A DNA stretch of 64,000 bases from Acanthacorydalis orientalis (lineage: Eukaryota > Arthropoda > Insecta > Megaloptera > Corydalidae). A program made the translations under genes and the position numbers. The notes under the pieces were generated by a model. It was not told the DNA's origin. It searched no databases and worked only from the letters and a program-made list of their open reading frames with translations. Of this stretch, positions 41,188 to 53,364 are shown one piece after another. The first letter of the stretch is position 1. Each line of letters opens with the position of its first letter. Location: assembly GCA_034766995.1 (NCBI GenBank), contig CM068316.1, positions 12,635,500 through 12,699,499 on the forward strand, in the 5' to 3' direction.

Positions 41188-42203
41188 TTAACCCTTTGAT
41201 CTAGGAATCCATTGATATTTTCCAAAGAAACTATGGTCCCAAAGTATTATCTTTTAGATTATATATTTAAAAGTCACTAATTTCATTCTAATGATATTAA
41301 ATTTATAACTCTTTCTTTCATTAGAAAGACGGTCATCAAAAAATGAGAAAAATCACGGTTTTTTCATTTGGAAACCTATAAACATTGTGTACTTGAAAAT
41401 TGAGCTGAATATTTTTTTCCAAAAGTTCATCAGTTGAAGAAATAGTATAAAAAAGCTCGAGAATCTACGATCTTCGGGTGCTCACAAAAAAAATAAATTC
41501 TGTGTGTAGCGATATTTTTTGATTCATTGTTAAGTTAGTTTTTTCCTGTCAAAAAAATGACAAGAAAAACAATCAAATAACACAAAAACATTTGCCCATA
41601 TTTTCGATCTTACAATTTACAACGCATACGTTAATTATTCCGGTGCGAATCATAAAGGAATGAGTCTTGTTGACTACAAACTCATATTGGCTTCCCGTAT
41701 TGTTCAAAAAGTTGTTTCAAATGTATCTTCCACGAAAAGTTTAAATCCACACCGATCGACTCCTTGTTTTCCAGACAGAATACCGCCAGATCATGGTCAA
41801 CGACCACAGTGTGTAGTTTGTAAAGCAAATTGGAGAGACCAACGTCCATGTACATGATATGACCGATGTGAAACCGTTGTGTGCACACTTGATTCTTTCA
41901 AAATGTTCTACACTCAACAGTAATGTTATTTTTGCAAAATTTCAATTGTAATCAATTTTGCCTCTTCTAATTATACGTTTCCAATCAAGAGATTTATGTT
42001 ATTCCGAATATTATCAACGAATTTCCACGATATATCAAATAGATTTGAAATTTCTAATGGATAATCTGAATTAACAGTATTTTTCTTGTAACAGACAAAT
42101 TTACAATTTTTATTTTGTCTACGATAAAATAATGTCCCATAAATCGAAAAATATAGTTAAAAATGTTTGCACCCTTTTCCCCTCCCCGTCTTCAACGGGT
42201 TAA
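41188..42203 (+). mobile_element. piggyBac-like relic B, TTAA to TTAA, internally deleted
   Basis: The element runs from TTAA (41188) with CCCTTTGATCTAGG to a right end whose inverse reads TTAACCCGTTGAAGAC (42203), giving 1016 bp. Inside, MTRKTIK then MSLVDYKLILASRIV and the zinc-binding-like CVVCKANWRDQ...YDRCETVVC are the last part of a piggyBac transposase, with a stop after RDQRPCT. It shares structure with relic A at 10.9 kb, so both descend from a related, possibly already deleted, element. It needs a transposase from elsewhere to move. Confidence 0.78.
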
Positions 42204-42739
42204 GCGTTAATTGTGGTAGTTATTGAAAAAGATATATCAAATGTTTTTCGTAATCAAATATGAAACTAACAAATGTAAAGTAATTGGAATTAACTTCAAC
42301 GAAACCTGAATTAAATTTTTGATGTAACCAGTTCCTATCGCTTCAAAAACTAAATTTTCAATAAAAATGCGTATGAAATTCTAAAATACATATTATATAT
42401 ATATTGTGCAGATATATATTGACTTTTATGTACTTGTTTGTAACATTAATTTTTAATAAACTTGTTTCGTATTTTGGAAGTGATACGTGCCGATATTTGA
42501 CATTGAAATAACATTGTAATAAAAAAAGATAAATTATAATTATTTAAAAATAGTATGAAGTCATTTAAAGTAATATTAATTACGATATTGTGTTTCGTCT
42601 CTTAAAATTATGTTTTGAAACCGTAATCATGCAATTTTAAATATTGGTTCGCGTGTGTGTGTATACATAACAAAAATACAACAATTAGTGTATACGTATT
42701 GCGATTCATCCAAGGATACAAAAAAAAATTGTCTCAATA

Positions 42740-42850
42740 ACGTGAGGAAACACGTGACGTCTGCTTTTATTTGCCGATAATAGTATCGGTCGGTTTCTAT
42801 AAATATTAGAATCAATTTTCAGTGACATCACAGTGAGGTAAAAACGTTGC
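42740..42850 (+). promoter_or_regulatory. Candidate distal promoter / first exon upstream of IVNS1ABP-like gene
   Basis: An E-box CACGTG (42751-42756) overlaps a CRE-like TGACGT (42755-42760). About 45 bases on are TATAAATA (42798-42805) and an initiator-like TTTTCAGTG around 42817-42825, then a possible splice donor GAG/GTAAAA near 42838. Local GC is above the surroundings and continues to about 43060. It is 4 kb upstream of the first recognised coding exon on the same strand. The TATA-to-initiator distance is slightly short. This is inference only. Confidence 0.25.
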
Positions 42851-43651
42851 TAGTATTTGTTTATGGTAAATCATCAACGAGTATTTTGCTATTATGTCTC
42901 GTTAGACAGTCTTCGTCGGTCGTTTTCAATATCACGTTCAGTATACCTTGACAAAAGTTGGCGTGTTATGTTTATTTATTCGCGAATGCAGTACCAGTAG
43001 TGTCAGTGGTCGAGTATGAGAAATATTCGCGCGCTTTTCTGATACCATCCGCTGATAAATGTGACAAAAAATATATCTCACTTGCAAGTATTTTTTTTTG
43101 TAATTTTTTTGCGCGTTTTTAAAATTGAGACATATTTTTCGGAATCTATATTCTTGCAATCTAATCTAATATATGCACGTGTGTGGCTGTGTATGTGCGC
43201 AGATAATTGATATGAAATTGATATTTTTAAATTCTCTCGCTATTGTATATTTTTTTTAAAATATTTACATTCATATAAACGATATCTGTACATTTATTCA
43301 TTTAATTCATATTCGTGCCTATACTTTTCGTATTTATTCTTTACTAATAAACTGATTATATACGTTTACTTATATTTCGAAATGGAGTTCTATTATCAAA
43401 CAGTCAGAAAATAAACTACTGAACAATGTTTTGTGAGTTAAAATCAGATTATATGTAATCATTTCGCTTAAAAATAAATAAATAAACATTGCAAATAATA
43501 ATTTACGATTTTGTACGCATTTAATAAATGTATTTGTAATGTTGTTTCACTTTAAACCTTTGTAAAAAAATATTTCTATTGATGTATGTATTGTAGATTA
43601 TAATAATTACTTTTTTATTATTTAATGTCGATTTGATTATATTAGAACTTT

Positions 43652-43653
<2 letters not shown>

Positions 43654-43706
<53 letters not shown>
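43654..43706. repeat. (TA)n microsatellite
   Basis: Pure TA tract. Confidence 0.9.
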
Positions 43707-43711
<5 letters not shown>

Positions 43712-43935
43712 TATATACACACATTTTATTTTTAATGTTTTTATTTATTCATAAATAATCGTAGATATTTGTGTACTTTTTCGTATAATATGAATAATGT
43801 TTTAATATTTTTAAATCGTTTATACGCACAGACTATTTAAACATGTAAATTTTTATTATTTTTCATAGATTTCTAATATTATATTTGTTGATCTTTTAAT
43901 TCCATCTATTCAGTGAATAATGTTATGTTATATGA

Positions 43936-44224
43936 CAATGGTGGACAAACTGCGGCTCGCGAGCCAATATTAGGTTTTATTACCATTTTCCCTAATATTT
44001 TATATTTATAATCTATAGATTTTAAACTATTAACTGGAAAAATGAAGACACAATCAAAGTCTTTATCGAGAAAAGATTATAAACATATTCTGCTATATAG
44101 TTGTATTTTTTCTTATTTGTAAATACAATTTTAAAATAATATTTTCTGTGGCTCTTGAACGTTTAAAAATGTATGAAAAAGTATTATATGTGTCTCTTAT
44201 TATCGAAGAAGTTGCTTACCCCTG
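43936..44224. mobile_element. hAT-like MITE
   Basis: Begins CAATGGTGGACAAACTGCGG with CTCGCGAGCC, and its inverted right end reads CAGGGGTAAGCAAC; both match the common hAT terminal pattern. The flanks are TTATATGA (43928-43935) and TTATATAG (44225-44232), a decayed 8 bp duplication. The 289 bp body has no open frame. Confidence 0.7.
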
Positions 44225-44547
44225 TTATATAGTGTAATATTCTTATAAGGAATTTCTCTGTAACGAAATTTTCAATTAGAGACGGGTTGTTACTGACAGA
44301 AGGGTTTGCAACACGTGTGTTTTAATTCTTTACAACTAAATCTTTTCATTATGAAAAAAAAAGTGACAGAACCGAAATAATCAAAGTTTTAAAAAAATCA
44401 GTTTTCTAATTCTTGAACATTTATTGACTTTTTTAAACATTCAAAGTGAATAGATATTTTTTTGTTATTCGTATTTTCCATGTGAAATTGAAATTCACTT
44501 TTTTCATAAATCCAAAAACAATTCTGTAATTTAAAAATATGGATAGC

Positions 44548-44962
44548 TCATTTTCATAAATGATTTTTATTTTTTATATTTTTTTTAGTCTACAAACCAC
44601 AAAGGATTTTTCTAATCAGAAATATCAGTGATTTATCATTGATCATTTTTGATTGCTGCTTATACTCATTTCAATGAAAATCCCATCAGCATCTGAACGC
44701 TAAAAAACAGAAAAGTCTCTAGTAGAGAAGGCGATGATTACTTTAACCGTCATCATGCCATAAAACCTCAGATAAAATCAAATAGAGAAAAGTCAGATTT
44801 TTCCGATCGTTATGAGGATGATGACATCGTCATCAAAATGCGTATAAGCAACAATCAAAAATGATAACTAATTATTTATTGAACATTTTTAATTAGAAAA
44901 ATTCTTTATGGTTTGCGGGGTGAATAAATTCGTTTCTGAAAGTAGATTTAGCCCAATGTGCG
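44548..44962. repeat. MITE family A, best copy, both arms
   Basis: Left and right arms are inverted copies: CAAACCACAAAGGATTTTTC on the left against a right arm holding GAAAAATTCTTTATGGTTTG, and TGATTGCTGCTTATACTCAT against ATGCGTATAAGCAACAATCA. The centre is an unpaired Ser/Thr-codon-free stretch of about 100 bp. No coding sequence. The same arms recur across the window. Confidence 0.7.
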
Positions 44963-46815
44963 AATTTGTTTTTATAAATAGTGTAGTTATAGGTTTGTTA
45001 ATATTTATGTTTGTAAACATCTTAGAGTTTTTATATCAATTTCAAAACATTAATATAATTAAGATTGATTAATCGTTGAGAATTTTAGAATGTTAGAATA
45101 TGCCAATATATACTGGAATTTAAGTTTATTAATTAATATCATTATCATCTTCTTAAGTTACTATTACTCTATTACTGGATGAAGATTTCTTTCCAAATCG
45201 TGTAGTTTTAAAGATATACTCATTTTCATTTCTACATATTTGCAATATATTTTCTTATATCTTCATCTTTCTTATTCATTAATCTCTTCGAGTCTTTTAT
45301 ACATACTTGTCATCTTCCAATTAAGAATGTATGTTTCCTTACAATAAATTTCTCATTATATTTTAAACGTTTTAATCTTAACCTTATATTCGTAACTTTC
45401 ATTTATTTTCGTATCCATTGTATTTTAAATTCTTACTTTTATTGTTATTCCTAACATACATAATTACGAGCTATTCCAGTTATTTGAAATTATTGAATTA
45501 TTTTCTAACACAAGATTATAAATTAATTTTGATTCTCTGAACATGATTTCAAGTTTTTTCACACGTATATGTGAATAGTGTTATTAATTTTTAAAAAGTA
45601 CTACACCAAAAAATATTTTTTCTAGTATTTTTAAATAAATTGTTTTATTGCAGCGTTATGTAAAATTTTATCTCTGTTTCAATGTTAAATTAATATTATA
45701 ACTTAAATATTAAACTAAATGAAGAAAGCAAGCAAACTTAAAAAAGTATTAAAATTGGAAAAGAACTGTACTGTTGAATTTGACATCGTTATTTTCTTCA
45801 GTAAAGTTATTTTTCAAATGATTAAAACTGAAAATTTATTTCGAAATTTTTTCGAAAAATAAAATTTACTTCAATATTATATAATAATAACTATTAATTG
45901 TTAGAACACGAAATCTGATGTTGAGAGTTCCAATAAGGAACGAGACTTTAATTGTTACTGATTTTCCTCTAATCTGTTTTTAAAAGCATTAGTGAAGAAG
46001 CCACAGGTTTCAATGAACAAAAATGTAGTTTATCTAGACATCCGTACTTTTATGAAAAATTAAACATTTACTCATCCGCTTTTTATGTTTTTTAAATTTA
46101 ATTTTAAGCGTGTGTTCATTAATTTTATAAAAGAAGTTATTCCCTGCTTAAGTTCCACCTATGCTGGACACCTCATAAATGATTTAAGTAAATTATTATA
46201 CATCAGTAAGATCGAATACCAGCATGGTCCGATTGCAACTAATATAAACAGTTTATGCATGAGTAGTTTAATACTCGTTTAACACATTGACAGCCCAGCC
46301 AATTTTGCAAATGTTTACCAAGAGGCTAACATAATTTTTTTGCAATTTGTGTTTTTTCAAGATAAAACTAATACGTAACTGATATCATTTTTGATAGCAA
46401 TTGCTTGAGGTGTAAAATACGTCAAAACTCGGCAAAAAGAGAATGCAGTGTATTATATACTATTTCCAGTTATTTAATCGTTTTTTTTACTTCCGATTAG
46501 TTTGTTGTGTTCTCCGGGAGGTTTGTGTCCTGATGAATAAAGTATTTTTTTTATAGTTTGAAAATAAATAATTTATTTTTTTCTGTTATTTTATCGGAAC
46601 ATTCAGATATTTTTAAATGTAATAAAGTTCAATATCAGTACATTTTAATAAAAAATAAATTTGAATAATCCATATTTGTTTAATTATTAACATTACTATA
46701 GTTAATTACATCATGTTTATTTCTTGTGCTATTTTTGAAGAAGATAAATGAAATGATTGATAAAATTTACTGTAATTTCGATTTGATCTATTTAAAGATT
46801 CCTTCTTTGTTTCAG
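44963..46815. other. Spacer upstream of the IVNS1ABP-like gene, possibly its first intron
   Basis: If the upstream promoter candidate at 42.8 kb is right, this is intronic. A TTAA-CACATTGACAGCC sequence at 46279 may be a transposon end. No coding exon was recognised. Confidence 0.45.
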
Positions 46816-46844
46816 ATTCCGGATGCGATGTGACCAACGGCAAA

Positions 46845-49800
46845 ATGTCGGTGGATGAGCCACCTATCTTTCAGCTGATGTTTGTGGACAATGAACATCA
46901 AGCGAGCATGTTGCAATCCCTTAACATGATGCGCAAAAATAAACATTTTTGTGACGTCATTCTTCACGTATGTATAGATGATTTTCTTTGAATTCTCGAC
47001 ATTAATGTTTATGGCGTCAAAAAATGTCCGTATTTAGATTTGTAGACATTTGAATTACGCGTTATATTTTTTTAACTTGACTCACAGTAATTGAAATCAA
47101 GAGTAATTGACAATGTTAATTGTTATAATGATTAATGAAACATATATGCTCATATCTCTTTAACAATGTAGATCGTTGACTGGCAGAATTTTTGTTTAGA
47201 AATGAGACAATCTATGGAATGAAAATGTGGGTACATTATTTTTATAAATAAGTTAATAAGTATTCTTGTTATTAAAAACGTTTAAAATAAAATGTCACTG
47301 TTTTTAACATGAAGAAAAGTAGGATCTATATTCAATTAATATATTTCTTATAGCTGGAATATCTGAAAATAAATAAAAATAGGCTTTTATATAACAATGA
47401 AGATATTTTAAAAAATGAGTGATTTCGATAAATAGTCATTTTGTAATAATTAGAAATAATTATTTTACATATTTTCAGATAAGTACTAAACTTGGAGTAA
47501 AATGAATTTAACTTTATTTTGATTTAATGGATAATTGTGTATGTTACTAATCAGTGGCGTACTCAGGATTTAATCTGGGTGGGGGGACAAGTTGAACAGA
47601 TAAAAAATGTCTTAATGTGAATTCGGTAAGATTTATTAGGTGATTATAAAAAAGTATTTAAAGAATAAAATCTATTTTTAAAAAAAAAAAATCTTGAATT
47701 ACTTCAGTCTTGGTTACATTAATCTCTCTGTGTGTATATAGGGGATAGTGATAGGGGATTACATTAATGTCATCTGTATATATAGGAGCATTTTTACGCG
47801 ATGATTTTTTTGTTTTCTAGTGTTCTTTTCCCGTTTCTTTTGGGAAGTGCCGGGCCCCCTCCCCCTGGCCGCGTCACTGTTAGTAATGTAGTTAAGAAGA
47901 ATACCTGTTGTAGAGATATCTTAGTATTTCTTTTTAATTGTTTTATTTAATATCTATCGTAAATACTAATTTTTAAATCATTAAAATAAAAAGATATAAA
48001 TTGAATATATTACTGCTGTTTCAAAGTTGTCTTTTATACTTATAATCATATTGTTGTATTTTCGTGGTGGTTTTGATTCCGACGTATTTATCAGCTATGG
48101 TTAATTTCGGCTCTTAAGCCACTCTCAAGTAATTTGTTGATACTCTTTCTTAATTTATCAACAAACAACTTGAGATGACTTAAGAACCGAAACTAGTCGT
48201 GGCAGTAAGTATGTAAGTGATTCTCCAGAACCAGGACCTTCAGCACAATGCAAACTATGATTTATGTACTTGCATTACCATAATGTAGTTTTGGCATTGT
48301 GACTAAATTCACTTTTACAAAGGAATTTTTCATTCACTCGACAAAAAAATATTTCGAGTCAAAAAGTTTCACTAATTGATTATTGATCATTTTTGATTTC
48401 GTTTAAGCATATTTCGCTAGCGAGCAATCATTCTCATAAGTCTGTTTTTTGGAATTCTCAGTATGATATTGTCATTTAAATACATAATATAAAATCGTTA
48501 ATAATTATTAATTATTAAACATTTTGATCAGATTTTTTTTGTGATTTTTAGGGCGAGTGAAAGATACTTTCATTGTAACAAAATTTAAAATGGGACTTCA
48601 ATACTTTTTTTTATTTGATTAACATCTCTAAATTTCCAGATGAATTTGTTAATTTAAATTGGTATTAGATATTTATTAAATGCAAAACATTTTTTTGAAA
48701 ATTCTGTTAAAAAAATATAAATATTTAGATCCGTTTACACAATTTTTGCTTTATTTTTCTACATTTTTTTATCTTTTTTACTGGATCAATATTACTTTTC
48801 GTGGAATATATTTTTATTTAATATGCATATTTTTATATAATTCTACTAATACATATTATTTTTATTAATAAATAGGTTGGCAATGCAGAGATTCATGCAC
48901 ATCGTTGTGTGCTTGCCAGTGCATCGCCGTATTTGCTGGACCTTTTCACAACAGATCAAGACAACAATCAACGTAAAAGTGAAAATGTAATCACGTACAA
49001 ATTGAATGGTGGTTTCGACAAAGCTGCTTTGCAGAGGCTCGTTGATTATGCTTATACTTCGTGTCTCGAAGTTCCTGATCATCAAGTTCGAACTGTTTAT
49101 CTTGTTGCACGACAGCTGAAAATGAACCGTGTGATGAATGAATGTGTTAAACATCTCATCAAGAATCTAAATGCTGAAAACTGTCTTGATATTCGTTCTT
49201 TGCCAGGAATTACAAAGAACAGGGAGTTTGCTGCTCAGGTTGATGAATTTATTGCTTCACATGTAAGTATTAAGTTTAATTAATATATTAATATATGACT
49301 GAATTGAATTTTTTTTATATATTTCTTTTAGTATCTGTGAAATTATACAAGGTTTGATTTATTTCATTATTTTGAAATGTAGAGAATATAATTACATGTA
49401 TTTATTTTTAAATGTTTATAGCTGTATATAAAAATGATGGAAATTAAATAATTGTAAAAATTTAAAACTGTTATTTGAAAAAAAGCATTGGAAACAACTT
49501 TTTCATTTCTCTAAATGTAGAAAAAATATGAAAATGATGCTAGTACAGTTATAATTTCCATTATATTTTTAAAAATCATAAAATTTGGACAATACCCTAA
49601 ATTGTTCTATTTTATCTAATATATGGTAATTTTTTAGCTGAATCATTTTCCAGCTATTTATCATTTTCCATTTGATTTATCATTTTCCAGCTATGAAATG
49701 GAAAACGTTTTGAAATAAAAACTACCACATTTCAATTTGCATTTTTGTTATTACTGTATCAGAAATATTGATAGAAGGCAGTTCATAAAAAATATATTAA

Positions 49801-52659
49801 TTTGTTTTTAAAACATTTAAGTAAACACTTGAATGGAAATACATATGATAATTTTTTAAAATCTTGTTGCCATTAATGTGTATATATGTGTATATTTCAT
49901 ATTTCTTAGTTTCATCCAATTTTTTTCGTATGATAAAAAAAATCTATGTTTGTACATTCGCAGTACAGCGAATCACTCTTTGCAGTTTGATGTCCTGTCG
50001 AAAAGCAACATGCTGCTATCGTTGACGTGTGTGCAAATAGAGATATTAAATCAAACACGTCAAGAGATGTCTCTCGGAAATCCACAGTCTCTTTGCCACC
50101 TCGTCCTCGATTGGATTAAAAGGCAAATTGGAAATGAAACACTTAATTTGGTTTCACTTTATGAGAAAACGCATATGTTATATATGGCGTTGGATAATTC
50201 TCTCCAAGATTGTTCAGATTTACCGTCCGAAGATGTATCTAATACAGAAATTGTTCGTGATTACAAGAAACTATCATTGAAGAACACTCCAAGCGGACAG
50301 AAGAGTAAACGAAAATGTCTTGGTCAACCATCTAAACCCCGTGTGCTTATTTATTCACGTGATATTAACGTGGAAAATGCAGAACAAGAGTTTGATAAAG
50401 ATTGGAATTTAATTGCATCAACAGTTGTTGCTGGTCAGTAATTTTTATTTTATTTTATGTATAAATTACACAGGTATTGTTAATCATGGTACATTTTTTT
50501 TATTAATGTAGAAATAAGTAAAGAATAGTTACTTTATTGATTTATGTTAATACTAGCCATTTAATAAGTTTAATAGGTAAAAAACAAGGAAAATGATGAA
50601 GAAATGTTTCAGAAGTATGTAATGTTTCTACGTACACTTTTTGTTTTTCATCTGACTTTATTTAATTTTATTATTTGTACCAAAGAGGTGTAATATATCT
50701 TTTATTTAAAACTTTTTCAGAACACACATTCCTTGCATTAGTAACAATATCAGGACGGTTGACAACGATGTCAGTACAATTGCGATTAAATCTTCCGATA
50801 ACTTGCTCTGCTACAAACAGTGGATCTCAGTCACAACATTCAAGTGGATCGCAAACACCACCAGAATGTAGCGTTTTTGAACAAAATGGCAACTGTCATA
50901 AATATAATATAACAACGTTATCTACTCTGCCTGATACAGAAAAAAATGATGAAGAAGAAGAACCAGATCTTTATTGTGCTCTCAGTACTATGACATTTGG
51001 AAAGTGTGCACTAGGTAGTGCCAGTTTAAAAGATGGCTTATTAGTTTGTGGTGAGTAATTTTTTTTCTTTGTGCTGTGTACTTTTTATTGTTTTTAAATG
51101 ATATAATATCCTCTCTTAAAATAAGTAGTTCATTTATAATAAATATTTTTATAGGTGGTTATGATCGTACTGAATGTCTTAAAACAGTTGAAAAATATAT
51201 TCCAAAAACAAACACTTGGGAAACGTTACCTAATATGCGTGAAAGTCGAGGTAGATTTGAAGTAGCTGTTATCAAAAACAAAGTATATGCATTAGGTGGC
51301 TCAAATGGTCAAACAGAGTTAAATTCTGTTGAGATATTAGACTTTGATCAAGACATATTAAAGTGGCAAAAGTCTAAACCAATGCTATTAGCAAGATCAA
51401 ATTTAGGTTTGTATTTTATATATATATATATATACATATATATTTACATCATTTGCATAAGCAGAATTTTTAACATATATTTTTTTATAGGTGTATGTGT
51501 GCTTAATGAGAAAATATATTGTATTGGTGGATGGAATGGACAAGCAGGAATAAAACAATGTGACGTTTTTGATCCAGAGACTAGCTTATGGTCTACAATA
51601 GCACCTTTGAATACTGGTAATATTTCGATATAAAAAAAAATGAATTATGAATGTGTATTATATATATTATACACTCACACACATTGCATTTTTAAAATCT
51701 TTGTAAAAAACTGTTCAAGTATTTTATTTGTTTTTGTCATTAATAAATATTTCAGGTCGACATCAAGCAGGAGTTACAACATTCAATAATTTTGTATATG
51801 CTGTTGGAGGAACTGATGGCTGGAACTGTCTCACTTCAGTAGAAAAATATGATCCTGAAACAAATACATGGGTGTTTATTAAACCTTTGACTACTCCTCG
51901 TAGAGGTTGTGGTGTTATTGTTTTTCAAGACAAGCTGTATGCAATTGGTATATATTAAAATTATTTACTTTGTTTTATGAATTCACAAATATATGTATCT
52001 TTATAAATGCATTTTTTTGCATCTAAAATGTTGTAATGAGGCATAAGTTAAAAATGAAAAGGCATTTTTAAAGTTTTTGAAATTTTTTTATCACAATAAA
52101 TTTAATTAATTCATCAATTCTATTAAATATATTACACAAGTTTTTTCATTGTAGGTGGTTCTGATGGTACACATTCTTTAGAAACCACTGAAATTTTAGA
52201 TACTACGACTAATACATGGATAACAGGCCCTAGCATGACAACTCCTCGAGCTAATGTTGCTGTGTCTATTGTTGATAACAAATTATATGCTATTGGAGGA
52301 TTCTCAGGTTAGTGTTAAATATATCTTTTTTTGTGCTAAATGCTAAAATATTCTTACAAGTTATATGAATCGATATAACAACCGGTGTAATAATTACAGG
52401 AAAAACTTTTTTGAATACGATGGAATACCTTGATGAATGCTCAAACGAGTGGACAACTTTCATTCCGAAAACTGCAGAGATAGATGAAGTCTTCAATAAC
52501 CTCAAAAATGTTTCGTCAAAAATCGAACATACAAAATGCAGTCTCATACAACATGAACTCGAATATTCTATTGATTATAACAAATATAAAGACGATGAAA
52601 CAAAGAAGATGGAAAACGGAACTTCAGACATTGATATAAATTCTGCAAGTGATAATTAA
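46845..52659 (+). CDS. IVNS1ABP: IVNS1ABP-like BTB-BACK-Kelch protein, nine coding exons
   Basis: Coding exons that I joined by GT-AG sites and frame are 46845-46967, 48876-49262, 49986-50433, 50721-51050, 51155-51406, 51491-51616, 51756-51947, 52155-52307 and 52400-52659. They total 2271 nt, 756 residues plus stop, with no internal stop. The BTB domain spans about residues 15-130 (CDVILHVGNAEIHAHRCVLA), followed by a BACK domain to about 260, an acidic and Ser-rich linker, and six Kelch repeats from about 410 to 715, each with a GG pair and a downstream W. The linker segment WNLIASTVVAEHTFLALVTISG resembles the vertebrate IVNS1ABP linker, which marks this subfamily among Kelch proteins. The human protein has 642 residues; the excess here lies in the linker and in a polar C-terminal tail. 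Known roles of the family are actin stabilisation, splicing-factor binding and Cullin-3 adaptor-like function; which applies here is inferred. The frame stays open from the ATG back to the splice acceptor at 46815, so an upstream coding exon is possible. Introns 1 and 3-8 are well supported; the exon 3 acceptor (49985) was chosen because it alone restores the family sequence. Confidence 0.93.
47552..47879. mobile_element. hAT-like MITE in intron 1 of the IVNS1ABP-like gene
   Basis: The 328 bp element starts CAGTGGCGTACTCAGG and ends with the inverse of CAGTGACGCGGCCAGG, so it has imperfect terminal inverted repeats. It is flanked by TTACTAAT (47544-47551) and TTAGTAAT (47880-47887), an 8 bp target duplication with one mismatch, which is the hAT hallmark. 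It contains no coding sequence. It is much more GC-rich at its right end than the surrounding intron. Confidence 0.72.
48094..48203. repeat. Fold-back inverted repeat in intron 1
   Basis: Two arms of about 47 bp with TTTCGGCTCTTAAGCCACTC on the left and, inverted, TTTCGGTTCTTAAGTCATCT on the right, each reaching TTTGTTGAT at the inner end. The loop is about 15 bp. Such a transcript segment would form a long hairpin in the pre-mRNA. Confidence 0.65.
48285..48600. repeat. MITE family A in intron 1 of the IVNS1ABP-like gene
   Basis: Two arms: TTGTGACTAAATTCACTTTT and TTGATTATTGATCATTTTTG on the left, TTTTGATCAGATTTTTTTTG and GGGCGAGTGAAAGATACTTT on the right. It lies inside the 1908 bp first intron. 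Confidence 0.55.
51417..51437. repeat. Short (TA)n inside intron 5 of the IVNS1ABP-like gene
   Basis: Intron 5 is only 84 bp (51407-51490), and this tract makes up about a quarter of it. Confidence 0.85.
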
Positions 52660-52819
52660 TTGTATTAGGGACCAATTATATTCAGTTAAGATGTAATATT
52701 TTTAAATAACACAAGATTGTTTTCCATATTCTATTTTCTAATGAAACAATTTTATTACTGAAATACAGATGGATGTAACGGGTGGATAGCTTCTATAAAT
52801 TTTTTTCACAATTTTCTAC

Positions 52820-52825
52820 AATAAA
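52820..52825 (+). terminator. Polyadenylation signal of the IVNS1ABP-like gene
   Basis: AATAAA lies 161 bases past the stop codon on the coding strand, the first canonical hexamer after the gene. No transcript is available to confirm the cleavage site. Confidence 0.5.
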
Positions 52826-53283
52826 TGAAACCAGTATACTTGAAAATAGTATTGAATTTAAAAGACAAGAAATGTATTTAGAAAATTTAAAAATTAATAA
52901 TTGTCTATTTGAATATATTATTACACACGGTATACATTAATGATACATTTTGTGTAGTGAGAATTTAATTTTTTATTTAATTTTTCATTTTGAAATTTGG
53001 TTAGGTATCTTTTAAAATGTGACAAGTGAAGTTAGGTTTGTAACAGTTGTAGTATTTTCAATTGTCACTAATTAAATTCATTTAATTGTTTGAAACTCAG
53101 ATGAATATCATTGTTAGATATTAAATATAACTGTATTAGTAATTAGACCCTTGTATTTCCATAAAATATTCTTCAAGTTCAGTTCAGTCACTAAAGTTAA
53201 CTAACCAAAAATAAGAAGTAAGTTTACATATGTATGTATGCAGGTATGTATGTGTGTGTATATATGTGTGCGTATGTACACAT

Positions 53284-53297
53284 ATTATATATATATG

Positions 53298-53332
<35 letters not shown>

Positions 53333-53364
53333 ATATAGAGAGAGAAAGAGAGAGCGAGAGAGAG
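53284..53364. repeat. (TA)n(GA)n compound microsatellite
   Basis: TA tract passing into GAGAGAAAGAG; preceded by TATG/TGTG units from about 53230. Confidence 0.9.

Noticed and set aside
46279..46460. piggyBac-like element starting TTAA-CACATTGACAGCC
   Set aside because: Only one possible end was found, with no partner end or coding sequence. Too weak to list as an element.
48846..49154. Minus-strand 102-codon frame opposite IVNS1ABP exon 2
   Set aside because: Antisense shadow of a conserved coding exon.
49878..49985. Frame extension upstream of exon 3 (MYICVYFIFLSF...)
   Set aside because: This is intron sequence. The acceptor at 49983-49985 restores the expected BACK-domain sequence; the upstream residues are low complexity and AT-driven.
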